Both the position numbers and the translations under genes were made by a program. This document shows, piece after piece, positions 1 to 11,746 of a DNA stretch of 64,000 nt. Positions within the stretch are counted from its first letter, which is position 1; each line of letters opens with the position of its first letter. Where the stretch lies: positions 1 to 64,000 of the forward strand of contig JAPDOI010001757.1 of the NCBI GenBank assembly GCA_029168955.1, written 5' to 3'. The notes beneath the pieces were generated by a model. That model saw only the letters and a program-made list of their open reading frames with translations, was not told the DNA's origin and did not search any database. This DNA comes from Aplectana chamaeleonis (lineage: Eukaryota > Nematoda > Chromadorea > Rhabditida > Cosmocercidae).

Positions 1-3000
1 GCAGACCGAATGAATACTGCGCGTGGTGAATGAAGGTGGGTCGGCCTGAAGCCCTTGGCTCATCGTGCCCGGCGAACGCCGAACGAGATACTACACGAAG
101 GGTGGGTGGCCGGCGAAGCCAGCGCCATCGTTCGGCGAAGCCGAACAGATACTACGCCGCGTGGTGAATTGTGGTGGGTCGGTGAAGCCGGCCCATCGTT
201 CGGCAAAGCCGAACGAATACTACGCGTGGTGAATTGGCGGTGGAGTCGGCGAAGCCGGTCCATCGTTCGGCGTGGCCGAAACGAGATACTACACGAAGGG
301 TGGGTGGCCGGCAGAAGCCGGCACCACCGTTCGGCGAAGCCGAACGAATACTACGCGTGGTGAATTGTGGTGGGTCGGTGAAGCCGGTCCCATCGTTCGG
401 CAAAGCCGAACCAGATACTACGCGTGGTGAATTGTGGTGGGTCGGCCGAAGCCATGCCCATCGTTCGACGAAGCCGAACGAGAGTACTACGCGTGGTGAA
501 TGGAGTGTGGGTCGGCGGAGCCGCGCCTATCACGTTCGGCGAAGCCGAACAGATACTATTATTACAGGGAAAGGCCGGCCGGTAACCTCATGGTCAAACA
601 GAAGCGGGCCTATGCGTTCGGCGAGGCCGAACGAATACTATGCGTGGCGATTGGAGGTGGGTAGGCCAGAAGCCGGCTCCATCGTTCGGCGTGGAGCCGA
701 ATGGATACTGCGCGTGGTGGTGAATGAAGGTGGGTCGGCGAAGCCGGCCCGTCGTTTGGCGAAAAGCCGAACGTGAATACTACGCGTGGTGATTGGAGGT
801 GGGTCGGCGAAGCCGGCCCATCGTTCGGCGAAGCCGAACGTGAATACTACGCGTGGTGAATGGAGGTGGGTCAGGCAAAGCCCGGCTCCATCGTTCGGCG
901 AAGCCGAACGAATACTACACAGAGGGTGGCCGGCAAAGCCGGTCCCATTTGTTCGGCAGAGCCGGAATGAATACTTACGCGTGGTGATTGGAGGTGGGTC
1001 GGCGAAGCCGGCCCATCGTTCTGGCGGAGCCGAATGAATTACTGCGCGTGGTGAATGAAGGTGGGTCGGCGAAGCCGGCCCAGTCGGCATTCGGCGAAGC
1101 CGAACGAATACTACACGAAGGGTGGGTGGCCGGCGAAGCCGGTATCGTTCGGCGAAGCCGAACGAATACTACGCGTGGTGAATTGTGGTGGGTCGGTGAA
1201 GCCGGCCCATCGTTCGGCAAAGCCGAACGAATACTACGCGTGGTGGTGTGGTGGGTCGGCGAAGCCGGCCCATCGTTCGACGAAGCCGAACGAGTACTAC
1301 GCGTGGTGAATGGAGGTGGGTCGGCGAAGCAGGCCGCTGATACGTCGAAGCCGAACGAATACTATACGGAGCGTAGCAGGCGAAGTCGGCCCATCGTTTG
1401 GCGGAGCCAAACGAATACTACGCGTGGTGATTGGAGGCGGGTCGGCGAAGCCGCCCCTCGTTCGGCGGAGCCAAACGAATACTACGCGTGGTGATTGGAG
1501 GTGAGTCGGCGAAGCCGGCACATGATACGTCGAAGCCGAACGAATACTATACGGAGGGTAGCAGGCGAAGTCGGCCCATCGTTTGGCGGAGCCAAACGAA
1601 TACTACGCGTGGTGATTGGAGGTGGGTCGGCGAAGCCGGCCCATCGTTCGGCTAAGCCGAACGAATACTACACGGAGGGTGGCCGGCGAAGCCGGCCCTT
1701 CGTTCAGCAGAGCCGAATGAATACTACGCGTGGTGAATGGAGGTGGGTCGCCGGAGACGGCCTATAGTTCGGCGAGGTCGAACGAATACTATGCGTGGTG
1801 ATTGGAGGTGGGTAGGCAAAGCCGGCCCATCGTTCGGCGAAGCCGAACGAGTACTACACGGAGGGTGGCCGGCGAAGCCGGCCCATCGTTCGGCGGAGCC
1901 GAATGAATACTACGAGTGGTCAATGGAGGTTGGTCGGCGAAGCCGAACGATTACTACGCGTGGTGATTGGAGGCGGTTCGGCGAAGCCGCCCCTCGTTCG
2001 GCGGAGCCAAACGAATACTACGCGTGGTGATTGGAGGTGAGTCGGCGAAGCCGGCCCATCGTTCGGCGAAGCCGAACGAATACTACGCGTGGTGAATGGA
2101 GGTGGGTCGGAGGAGCCGGCCTATCCTTCGCCGAAGCCGAACCAAGACTAAGCGTGGTGAATGGAGGTGGGTCGGCAAAGCCGGCCCATCGTTCAACGAA
2201 GCCGAACGAATACTACACAGAGGGTGGCCGGCAAAGCCGTACATTGTTCGGCAGAGCCGAATGAATACTACGCGTGGTGATTGGAGTGGGTCGGCGAAGC
2301 CGCTTAATCGTTTGGCGGAGCCGAATGAATACTACGCGTGGTGAATGGAGGTGGGTCGGCGGAGCCGGCCCATCGTTCGGCAAAGCCGAACGAATACTAC
2401 GCGTGGTGAATTGTGGTGGGTCGGCGAAGCCGGCCCATCGTTCGGCAAAGCCGAACGAATACTACGCGTGGTGAATTGTGGTGGGTCGGTGAAGCCGGCC
2501 CATCGTTCGGCAAAGCCGAACGAATACTACGCGTGGTGAATTGTGGTGGGTCGGCGAAGCCGGCCCATCGTTCGGCAAAGCCGAACGAATACTACACAGA
2601 GGGTGGCCGGCGAAGCCGGCCCATTGTTCGGCAGAGCCGAATGAATACTACGCGTGGTGATTGGAGGTGGGTCGGCGAAGCCGGCCCATCGTTTGGCGGA
2701 GCCGAATGAATACTACGAGTGGTGAATGGAGGTTGGTCGGCGAAGCCGAACGATTACTACGCGTGGTGATTGGAGGCGGTTCGGCGAAGCCGCCCCTCGT
2801 TCGGCGGAGCCAAACGAATACTACGCGTGGTGATTGGAGGTGAGTCGGCGAAGCCGGCCCATCGTTTGGCGAAGCCGAACGAATACTACGCGTGGTGATT
2901 GAAGGTGGGTCGGCGAAGCCGGCCCATCGTTCGGCGAAGCCGAACGAATACTACGCGTGGTGAATGGAGGTGGGTTGGCGGAGCCGGCCTATCGTTCGGC

Positions 3001-5495
3001 GAAGCCGAACGAACACTACGCGTGGTGAATGGAGGTGGGTCGGCAAAGCCGGCCCATCGTTCGGCGAAGCCGAACGAATACTACACAGAGGGTGGCCGGC
3101 GAAGCCGCGCTCATTTACATTGTTCGGCAGAGCCGAATGAATACTACGCGTGGTGATTGGAGGTGGGTCGGCGAAGCCGGCCCATCGTTTGGCGGAGCCG
3201 AATGAATACTACGCGTGGTGAATGGAGGTGGGTCGGCGGAGCCGGCCTATCGTTCGGCCAAGCCGAACGAATACTACACAAAGGGTGGCCGGCGAAGCCG
3301 GCCCATCGTTCGGCGGAGCCGAACGAATACTACGCGTTGGGTGGCCGGCAAAGCCGGCCCATCGTTCGGCGAAGCCGAACGAATACTACGCGTGGTGAAT
3401 TGTGGTGGGTCGGTGAAGCCGGCCCATCGTTCGGCAAAGCCGAACGAATACTACGCGTGGTGAATTGTGGTGGGTCGGCGAAGCCGGCCCATCGTTCGAC
3501 GAAGCCGAACGAGTACTACGCGTGGTGAATGGAGGTGGGTCGGCGAAGCAGGCCCATGATACGTCGAAGCCGAACGAATACTATACGGAGCGTAGCAGGC
3601 GAAGTCGGCCCATCGTTTGGCGGAGCCAAACGAATACTACGCGTGGTGATTGGAGGTGGGTCGGCGAAGCCGCCCATAGTTCGGCTAAGCCGAACGAATA
3701 CTACACGGAGGGTGGCCGGCGAAGCCGGCCTCGTTCGGCAGATCAAATGAATACTACGCGTGGTGAATGGAGGTTGGTCGGCGAAGCCGAACGATTACAA
3801 CGCGTGGTGAATGGAGGTGGGTCGGCGGAGCCAACCTATCGTTCGGGAAGCCGAACGAATACTACGCGTGGTGAATGGAGGTGGGTCGGCAAAGCCGGCC
3901 CATCGTTCGGCGAAGCCGAACGAATACTACAGAGGGTGGCCGGCGAAGCCGGCCAGCCGTTCGGCAGATCCAAATGAATACTACGCGTGGTGAATGGAGG
4001 TTGGTCGGCGAAGCCGGCCCATAGCTCAGCTAAGCCGAACGAGATACTACACGGAGGGTGGCCGGCGAAGCCGGCCCATTACCGTTCGGCAGATCCAAAT
4101 GAATACTACGCGTGGTGAATGGAGGTTGGTCGGCGAAGCCGAAACGATTACTACGCGTGGTGAATGGAGGTGGGTCGGCAAAGCCGGCCTATCGTTCGGC
4201 GAAGCCGAACGAATACTACACAGAGGGTGGCCGGCGAAGCCGGCCCTTCGTTCGGCAGATCCAAATGAATACTACGCGTGGTGATTGGAGGTGGGTCGGC
4301 GAAGCCGGCCCATAGTTCGGCTAAGCCGAACGAATACTACACGGAGGGTGGCCGGCGAAGCCGGCCCTTCGTTCGGCAGATCCAAATGAATACTACGCGT
4401 GGTGAATGGAGGTTGGTCGGCGAAGCCGAACGATTACTACGCGTGGTGAATGGAGGTGGGTCGGCAAAGCCGGCCTATCGTTCGGCGAAGCCGAATGAAT
4501 ACTACGCGTGGTGATTGGAGGTGGGTCGGCGAAGCCGGCCCATCGTTTGGCGGAGCCGAATGAATACTACGCTTGGTTATTGGAGGTGGGTGGGCGAAGG
4601 GGGCCCATCGTTCGGCAAAGCGGAACCAATACTACGCGTGGTGATTGGAGGTGGGGCGGCGGAGCCGGCCTATCGTTCGGCCAAGCCGAACGAATACTAC
4701 ACAAAGGGTGGCCGGCGAAGCCGCTCATCGTTCGGCGAAGCCGAACAGATACTACACGAAGGGTGAGTGGCCGGCGAAGCCGGCGCCATCGTTCGGCGAA
4801 GCCGAACAGATACTACGCGTGGTGAATTGTGGTGGGTCGGTGAAGCCGGCCCATCGTTCGGCAAAGCCGAACGGAATACTACGCGTGGTGAATTGTGGTG
4901 GGTCGGCGAAGCCGCTTGCTCCATCGTTCGGCAAAGCCGAACGAGTACTACGCGTGGTGAATGGAGGTGGGTCGGCGGAGCAGGACCCTCGTTCGGCGAA
5001 GCCGAACAGATACTTTACGGAGGGTAGCAGACGAAGCCGGCCCACCCTTTTTCGGAGACCAAACGAATACTACGCGTGGTGAATGGAGGTGGGTTCGGCG
5101 CAGCCGCCCATCGTTCAGCGGAGCCGAACGAGTACTACGCGTGGTGATTGGAGGTGGGGCGGCGAAGCCGGTCCATCGTTTGGCTAAGCTGAACGAATAC
5201 TACCTGTGGTGAATGGAGGGTGTCCGGCGAAGCCGCCATTGTTTGGCGGAGCCAAACGAATACTACGCGTGTTGAATGGAGGAGGTGGGTCGGCGAAGCC
5301 GGCCCATCGTTCGTCTAAGCCGAACGAATACTACGCGTGGTGATTGGAGGTGGGTCGGCGAAGCCGGCCCATCGTTCGGCTAAGCCGAACGAATACTACG
5401 CCTGGTGAATGGAGTGTGGCCGGTATAGCCGACCCATCGTTTGGCAAAGCTAAACGAATATTAGATGGGGGTGGCCGACGAAGCCTGCTCACTGC
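1..5495. repeat. 65-bp hairpin satellite array
   Basis: About 85 tandem units, mostly 65 bp with a recurrent 56-bp form, fill this stretch and continue off the left edge. Each 65-bp unit holds two inverted repeats separated by only 2 nt: one near gtcggc-GAA-gccggc, and one reading cgttcggc-GAA-gccgaacg (8-bp perfect stem). They are followed by a spacer of about 27 nt containing tactacgcgtggtgaatgg. The core GCGAAGC is a known exceptionally stable DNA mini-hairpin. Loop variants include GAA, AAA, GGA, TAA and CAA. Blocks of several units recur (about 1260-1400 resembles 3480-3660), suggesting higher-order duplication. Because 65 is not a multiple of 3, the array creates many 64-codon open frames that cycle through all three frames; I do not regard them as genes. 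Confidence 0.95.
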
Positions 5496-6179
5496 GAGGA
5501 TGCAAATGATACGTACCGATTTTGCGTGTCGCCACTTATGAGCGCAGCATGATTGGAGAATTGAAAACATTGAGCAGTTAAAAGGCTTTTTGACGTCATG
5601 TTTATTTGCTTGCTTGACCGTTTTTCAAAAAGGACAACTATACTACTGCCATCGTGGTATTCGGTCTTTGGAACGGCGCTGTCCCCATGGTTGTAGACGT
5701 ACTGGTCAATTCACATTGCTTTCACAAGCATGTTTAGGAGCTTGTACCCTACATTAGGAAGTGAAATTTATTGTTCCTTCGCGAGCGTATGTGTAGCTGG
5801 GATACAGACAGTGTGAGTGTGGGATAGTTGAGTAGCAGCATACGCGCACACGCGCGCGATAAACCTTAGTGAATTCGACGCTAAAGCAGAGGGTTTGCAG
5901 CCTTCAAGTCAAGTGGCTGCCCCGGGCTAGGGACCCGAAGGGTCACTAGTCGAACGACAAAAATTATTGAACAAACTGGTATAGTACGATGTTCATCCAC
6001 GAAGGAAGTGTTCAGAGTGTTAAACGCATCTGCTAAAACGATTTCTGTTTTGTTCCTTCTGGGCATTCATAGTAGAACTGCCTAGTATCCCACCCCAAGC
6101 TACTGGTTCAAAGAAGTTGTAAGCTCAACAAGGTCGTTTTCTGTAGCTATTCATAGTCGTGTTTGGCGCTTTAAATACT
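5496..6179. other. No gene seen
   Basis: Ordinary mixed sequence after the satellite. The last degenerate satellite unit fades out near 5495. Short frames are present but none has a recognisable domain or splice context. There is a short alternating purine-pyrimidine run near 5840-5860 (cacacgcgcgcg). Confidence 0.5.
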
Positions 6180-6454
6180 GTGCTTATCTGGGTCAAATTC
6201 CGGTCCGCATTTGCGCCTCGACACGCTTTGCGGCCGCGCGCTTTCGAGTCGGAAGAGTTTCCAGTGCCGCAGCCGCCGATCTGTTGACTCTAGGTGGGTT
6301 TTAGTAACTGGAAACTAAACAAAATTGAAGAAAACTGTATAAAAAAGCCATATCGAGTCGGCTTTGGCGCTAGAAACGCGACTGACTCGGGCGCGTGCGG
6401 CCGCAAAGCGTGTCGAGACGCAATTGCGGACCGGAATTTGGCCCAGATAAGCAC
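6180..6454. mobile_element. Short foldback element with ~62-bp arms
   Basis: The arm at 6180-6241 (gtgcttatctgggtcaaatt onward) is the reverse complement, with few mismatches, of the arm at 6391-6454. The loop of about 150 bp has no obvious coding content. Arms contain a gcggccgc core. I infer a non-autonomous foldback or MITE; I did not identify a target duplication. Confidence 0.75.
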
Positions 6455-6862
6455 AGCAATTCCCCACCAAGACGAAATTTGGACGAAAGCACGTTTTTCG
6501 AACTTTCAACAGACTGATAGCGTTTGGGTTTTCTTACGTGATTTTATTGACTACTCACACCGACTGTTTTCAGGTTGTCGAATCGAAATTATTCAAAAAT
6601 TGATTCGATTATATCAGAATCGAATCAATTCGAACCTTAAAAAGGAGCCATGCGAATCTGTAAAAATTTGGACCTCAAAAATAGGGGTCACTCCAATCTA
6701 TTCGATGCTCGGTGTCTCCGTCCAGAGCATGTGCGCTTTGAATATGGTGACAAGGTTTCAAATCTCATCCCGTCGATTTATGTGCGCGACTAATCGGCTT
6801 CTCAAAACGTACAAAGTTCCGCGGCGTGGCGTAAAATCGTTATTGAAATCTATGGTGGACAA

Positions 6863-7147
6863 CAGGGACGAGCGGAATTCCGTGTTTCGCGTTCCCAAAC
6901 CGGCAGTTTCGCACATTTTTGGCATTCCGCGTTCCGCACTCCGAAAACCGCGGAAAACACTGCGGATGACGGAAGCATCGGGCCATCTTGGACGGAGGAA
7001 GATTTCAGATGAATTCTGAATTATTTCGCGTTTCGAAAACCTTATTTTCGTGCATTTTCAGGCGTTTCGCGCCCGATTTTCGGAAGCCGAGAAAAAAAAA
7101 CGAAAACCGATTTCCGAAGTTTATTATTTAGATTCCGCTCGTTCCTG
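6863..7147. mobile_element. hAT-like MITE, same ends as 37118-39686
   Basis: Starts CAGGGACGAGCGGAAT and ends ATTCCGCTCGTTCCTG, a near-perfect inverted pair. The subterminal regions are rich in cgttccgaaaaccg-like words. Flanks gtggacaa and gcgggcaa match at 6 of 8 positions, compatible with a decayed 8-bp target duplication as in hAT elements. A frame runs through it but is not a gene candidate. Confidence 0.75.
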
Positions 7148-7419
7148 GCGGGCAAACGCCTGACGGGTCATCCTTTTGTAAGAAATAAATCGACTCGTAG
7201 TCGTCTTCGATGATCTTCCCACTTCACGTGTGCGAGCCTAGAGGACTGCTCTAAGGGAGTCATTTTGGAGCAGGTGTCTGCTTGAAAACGTATCATAGCT
7301 GAAGTCTTAAGACCCTTCACCAAAAGAACGTGTGGGCAAGATGCTGAATTCCATACGGGGGCTCTGTCATTTTCAGTGCCCCCACATTTTCGTTATTTTT
7401 TGCATACTCCAAGACATGC

Positions 7420-7925
7420 AGTTACAATACCGCCGCTATCCAAGGGTCAAAAGTGGGCGGAATGGGCGAAGTCGGCAACTAAAGCGTCTTTCGACCACAA
7501 TTCGCCACAAAGTGCTCCATTTTCAATTTCGAAAACGCCGAAATGTACAGCATGATGCGATCTAGTCAATCGTGCGAAAATATTCAGGGAAATACGGGAG
7601 GAACATAATTTTCCAAGGTAAACTATATTTTCATGTTGAACCATGCTAGAGATCGCGTTTAGTTGCTTTTGATCGAATGAGCTCGTTATCTTGTGATAAC
7701 ATTATCAAACTCACACCAAACCCCATCTTAAAAAGCGTTGTCATAGGCAAATCCCAATTTCTTTCTATACAGTTAGATAGATTGTGTCGCGGAGAACATT
7801 TTGGTCCTTTCGAAATTGAAAACGGAGCATTTTGAGGCGAGTCGGGGTCGAAGGACTCTTTAGTTGCCGACTTCGCCCATTTCGCCCACTTTTTACTCTT
7901 GGATAGCAGAGGTATTGTAGGTCCG
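7420..7925. repeat. Inverted repeat, arms of about 160 bp
   Basis: 7420-7580 and 7770-7925 are inverted copies sharing, among other stretches, gggcgaagtcggcaactaaa and ttttcaatttcgaaa. The right arm abuts the long-TIR element that follows, so it may be part of that element's left end. Confidence 0.75.
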
Positions 7926-8497
7926 TGGCTTGCCTCCTCAAGAAAAAAGATTTGAATCTCACCCACTGTTGGCGCCGGAGGTTTGAATCTTACCCGGCGG
8001 CTGGCGGTATGGTGAACTGATCAGCTGCGCTCCTCTCTCGGCCTGAATCGATTAGGCCTCTTTCAGAGTTTGATCGCTGTGCGACGCGACCGAATGAAAA
8101 CCCTGCGTATTGATCTGGTCGCGTCGCGCGATCAGGTTGCAGGCCTTTCAGACAAGATCGCGGAGAAAGTCGCCCAATCGCGCGATTGGGCGACGCTGGC
8201 GATACCAGATCGCGTCGCCGTGCACTGCACGGCGACGCGATTTCGATCGCGGCGACCGCTTAAGGCACCCTCGTTCAAATTTCTCTACTTTTACCCGTTA
8301 TTTCTACTTTTTTATTAGTTCTGTTCTTTCAGGCAGCTTACCCGCATTCTCGACTGCCGAGGTATGTAGTGATTCGCATCGCGGAACATCTTCTATTTCT
8401 TGGGAAAAATAATTTTTAAATTCATTCTCTGTTTCACTTTGAGAAATTCGAAGAAATTCACTAGTTTATTCATCTATATTATTCCTCTCCCGCATTA

Positions 8498-8991
8498 TTA
8501 AATGCAGTGTTCACGATAAAAACTGTGTTTCAGTTTACACCAGGAATGGGTAGTGGAGGAGCTCATTGTAACGTTGACGTCGAAAGAACACATAAAAACG
8601 AGCCAGGAAAAGCTCCAAAAAAGCCCGAATTTGCCAATTCGAGCGCAAGGCAAACCTCAAAAGCGCAATACACGCCCACCGACGTGAACAAACGAATGCT
8701 CGAGATTGTGAGATGAGCGATGATTTCCAATCATTAGCCCCGTTCTTCCCTTCATTCTCAACTTCTCTCTTTACTCAGGTCAGCTCGCATACATCAGCTG
8801 CGAAAGACGCAAGTTACAACCCTCGGACAACTCGTCCACCATGTTTCCTTAGCTCAATTTTTGAGGGACCATAACTCCGTTTCCAGAAGGTCTTGCACGA
8901 TTTTAGAGACATCATTGGAATCAGCATGTTGCCGTTTTCAAGATAGATGGGAAAACAGAAAAACGATTTTTATCGTGAACACTGCCTTTAA
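8498..8991. mobile_element. TTAA MITE, family alpha copy 1
   Basis: Begins TTAA-atgcagtgttcacgata and ends tatcgtgaacactgcct-TTAA. Internal sequence matches 34396-34887 over its whole length and the right two thirds of 51374-51864. The right TTAA is shared with the next element. Confidence 0.85.
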
Positions 8992-9470
8992 AGGCACAGT
9001 GCAACCTCAGAATCGCTTTTTCTGTTTTTCTGCCTATCTTGACAACGGTCTCACGCTGATTCCAATGATGTCTCTGGAATCGTAGAAGACCACCTAGGAA
9101 CGAAGTTATGGCCCCTCAAAAATTTTGCTAAGGAAGCATGGTGGACGAGTTGTCCGAGGCTCGTAACTTCCGTCGTTTGCACCCGATCTACGCGAATCGA
9201 CCAGAACATAGAGAGAGGTTGAGAATGTAGGCGAAAGAACAGACTAATCAGAAATCATCGCTCATCTCGCCGCTGTTGAGCTCGAAAGATCGTAAAAGGG
9301 GCGTGCCAAAGTGGCTCCGGGTGTGGGCGCCCCAGGGTGGCTCCCCCCTATATCTCGCTTATCCGTAGGAGTTGAGAGTTCGCATTTGGCAGGGGCTATA
9401 CAGGTTGGGTCTACTTCACATTTATGTGGAAATCTCAGATTTCGTCCCTGAGCTTGGACTGTGCCTTTAA
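8988..9470. mobile_element. TTAA MITE, family gamma copy 1
   Basis: Bounded by TTAA on both sides, with inner ends aggcacagtgcaacc and ggactgtgcct. Matches 17201-17692 and, inverted, 33433-33910. Part of its interior (disorder near ggtggacgagttgtccgagg) is also found in family alpha, suggesting shared ancestry or recombination between families. Confidence 0.8.
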
Positions 9471-10022
9471 AGGCAGTGGTCACGATGAAAAACGTTATCG
9501 CAAAAACTGCAAAATACAGCTTAGATCAAAAACAGCTAAAAAACTTTGAAGGTAGCGCTGTGAAAAACGGGCTAGATTTAGAGTTTCTAGGGCCCAAAGA
9601 AGTTAGTTCGTGCACACGTTGACAGCGATGACGAAAAAGATCGCAGTCTCATGCCGAGCAGTCAAAAATCATCGACATTCAGAGGAGGAAATAAATGCAA
9701 ATTTAACGATTAAAAACAGTTGAACAATGAAAACATCACTTCAGTCAATGTTTTTGACTAGATGCGTACATAAATCCGAAGCTTCATTGATTGAAATTCA
9801 ATTTCAAGCCAGCTGATGTTCTTGATATAAGAGGTCATCGATGCCTATGATGTGGAGTGGGCTCGTCCACCATCAAAAGACAAGATAGTTCAGGTTCCAA
9901 ATTTGTCCCAAAACAGTGGTTTTTTCGCGATTTTTTCTTATGGGTCCTACTACTCGAGACCCATAAAAGGATTTGGAGAGAAAAAGACGACAAGCACATT
10001 TGATCGCGACCACTGCCTTTAA
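9467..10022. mobile_element. TTAA MITE, family beta copy 1
   Basis: Begins TTAA-aggcagtggtcacgatgaa and ends gatcgcgaccactgcct-TTAA. Matches 36726-39859 (split by a hAT-like insertion) and, inverted, 44661-45211. It supplies the empty-site sequence atgatgtggagtggg used to define that insertion. Confidence 0.85.
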
Positions 10023-10640
10023 GATCACTGGTTCTCATGAAAAAATTTTCCAATAATTATTTGTAATGGTTAAGCGTCCATGGGTGTGTTGAACTCGTTT
10101 TGAGGGTGGATTTTTGTGCTCTGATCTTTTTTCTTATTCTCTCAGTTCGTGAACTGCCGCACCAATTATAAATCTCAGGATGCGCGACACAAACCACGAA
10201 GCTTTCGAATAAAAAAAGGGAAAAAAACAAAAAAATCGTTATCGAAGATATTCAGCACCACCCACGGCCAGCAAACCCTCACAAATAATTTTTCACAATA
10301 TTTTCCATACACAGATGAATACAGCAAATAAACACAGCTGTAGTTTGCGGTATTTATTCGCTGTACTTATTGAAGCTGACTATGCGTCTATTAAAATGTG
10401 TACGTGAAAGTGCGTGATCGCCAACATTCGCGATCGGGCATTTACACTTCCAAAGCCTGCGATTTCCACGGCGACGTGACGGTCGCATCGCCGTGCACAC
10501 GATCGCACCGCACAGCGATCGAACTCTGAAAGAGGCCTTAGCCGGCCGGCGCACGCGACCACCGCGCCAACCGTGGGTGAGATTTTAATGTTTTTTCTCG
10601 AGGAAACAAGCCATGGACCTAACTATAACTCTCGCTGCCG

Positions 10641-11426
10641 TTCAATTTTTCCTTGTGATGTTCTTTTTTTTCATGGTTGAAAGTGGGCAGAGGAAAACAC
10701 TACAGTTGAACAACTGTCGAAGAACACAGTAGGGTCACCGAACCAGGGTCAACAATCAGTGCATCCTGTTTACTTCTGGAAATATTGTTCTCCGTGGTAC
10801 ACATGACCGTCAAATAAAGTTACTTTCTATGAATGATGCTAAAATGTTTGCAGCTGAATGCGACATCAAAACCTGGCCTGCCATGAGACAATGTTTTTTT
10901 TTATTTGAATTGAATCTCTCAGTTGATGCCAACCACAAAAAGAGGTGTTTGTTTTGTAGTTGTTATGACCTCAGCGGCCACTAGAAGAGTGATTTTGCAA
11001 ACTTTTACTGTAGCGCAATTTAAGAACACTTAAAGAGAATTTTCCATGCCTAAAATGCATACCTTCCTTCTTTGAACAGAGAAGCAGTATGCAGCTAAAG
11101 CAACTTACATGTGATGATACCAACTAAGACGAAAAAAAGAATCAGCAAATTATCTCTGAAATAGCATTCTGAATAGAGAAAACCTGTCCGACTTCTCAAT
11201 CTGCAGCCAATTGGTCACCAAAAGTTCAATTTGATTCCGCCACTGTCAACAAGTTCGTTAATTTCACGAAGATCATGTCACAAGACATACGGTAACGCCC
11301 AGAATTCTTAAGATACAATATTTTTTCAACAACAAACTGTTGATGCGCTTGGGCTCATCGAAATTTGATGGAACATGAATGCGTTTTAGTGCACCAGAAA
11401 ACATTCCTGATACAGACTCTAGGTTG
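10641..11426. other. No gene seen
   Basis: Mixed AT-rich sequence with no convincing open frame, repeat or splice-flanked exon. Confidence 0.5.
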
Positions 11427-11746
11427 GTTTTCCACTATGGTTTATCTCAACGTTACAAGGACTTGGTGCGGTTGCGGATTCCTCCTAACATACGGTAGTC
11501 TGCCTGTGGTATCACTCGTTTTGCCGGAGCAGCTGCTATAAATTGCCCGTGCTTTCACCGATACGACTACATCTGTGGAAGCAATGAAAACAGGTGAAAA
11601 TGTGAGAATGGAAACAGAAATTCACCGAAGAACCTCAAATTTTTCGAAAAAATGAATGATAACACAATTAGACTACCGTATGTTAGCACGAGTTCGCAAC
11701 CGCATCAAGTCCTTTTAACATTGCGGTAAACTATGCATATGGAAAT
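11427..11746. mobile_element. Short TIR element, ~95-bp arms
   Basis: Sequence around aaggacttggtgcggttgcg and ctaacatacggtagtct on the left recurs inverted on the right (agactaccgtatgttag, cgcaaccgcatcaagtcctt). About 320 bp in total, no coding content. Confidence 0.7.

Larger units (their letters stand above)
7910..10640. mobile_element. Long-TIR element containing a train of three MITEs
   Basis: The left end (about 7910-8300) and right end (about 10345-10640) are inverted copies. Both contain aggcctctttcagagtt next to gatcgctgtgcg, a region dense in gcgacgcgac-type words, and at the outer side a gtgggtgagatt word followed by a shared cctcaagaaaa/ctcgaggaaac stretch. The interior is almost wholly occupied by three TTAA-bounded elements (8498-10022). 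No transposase frame is visible, so it is non-autonomous or gutted. Confidence 0.6.

Noticed and set aside
55..5212. Many basic open frames of 60-180 residues
   Set aside because: They are read-through of the 65-bp satellite with all three frames cycling; no independent coding signal.
1..5495. CRISPR-like array of repeats and spacers
   Set aside because: Units are contiguous, the supposed spacers are as conserved as the rest, there are no cas genes, and the context is eukaryotic.
6294..7019. 241-residue plus-strand frame
   Set aside because: It runs from a foldback arm into the hAT-like MITE and has no domain or splice context.
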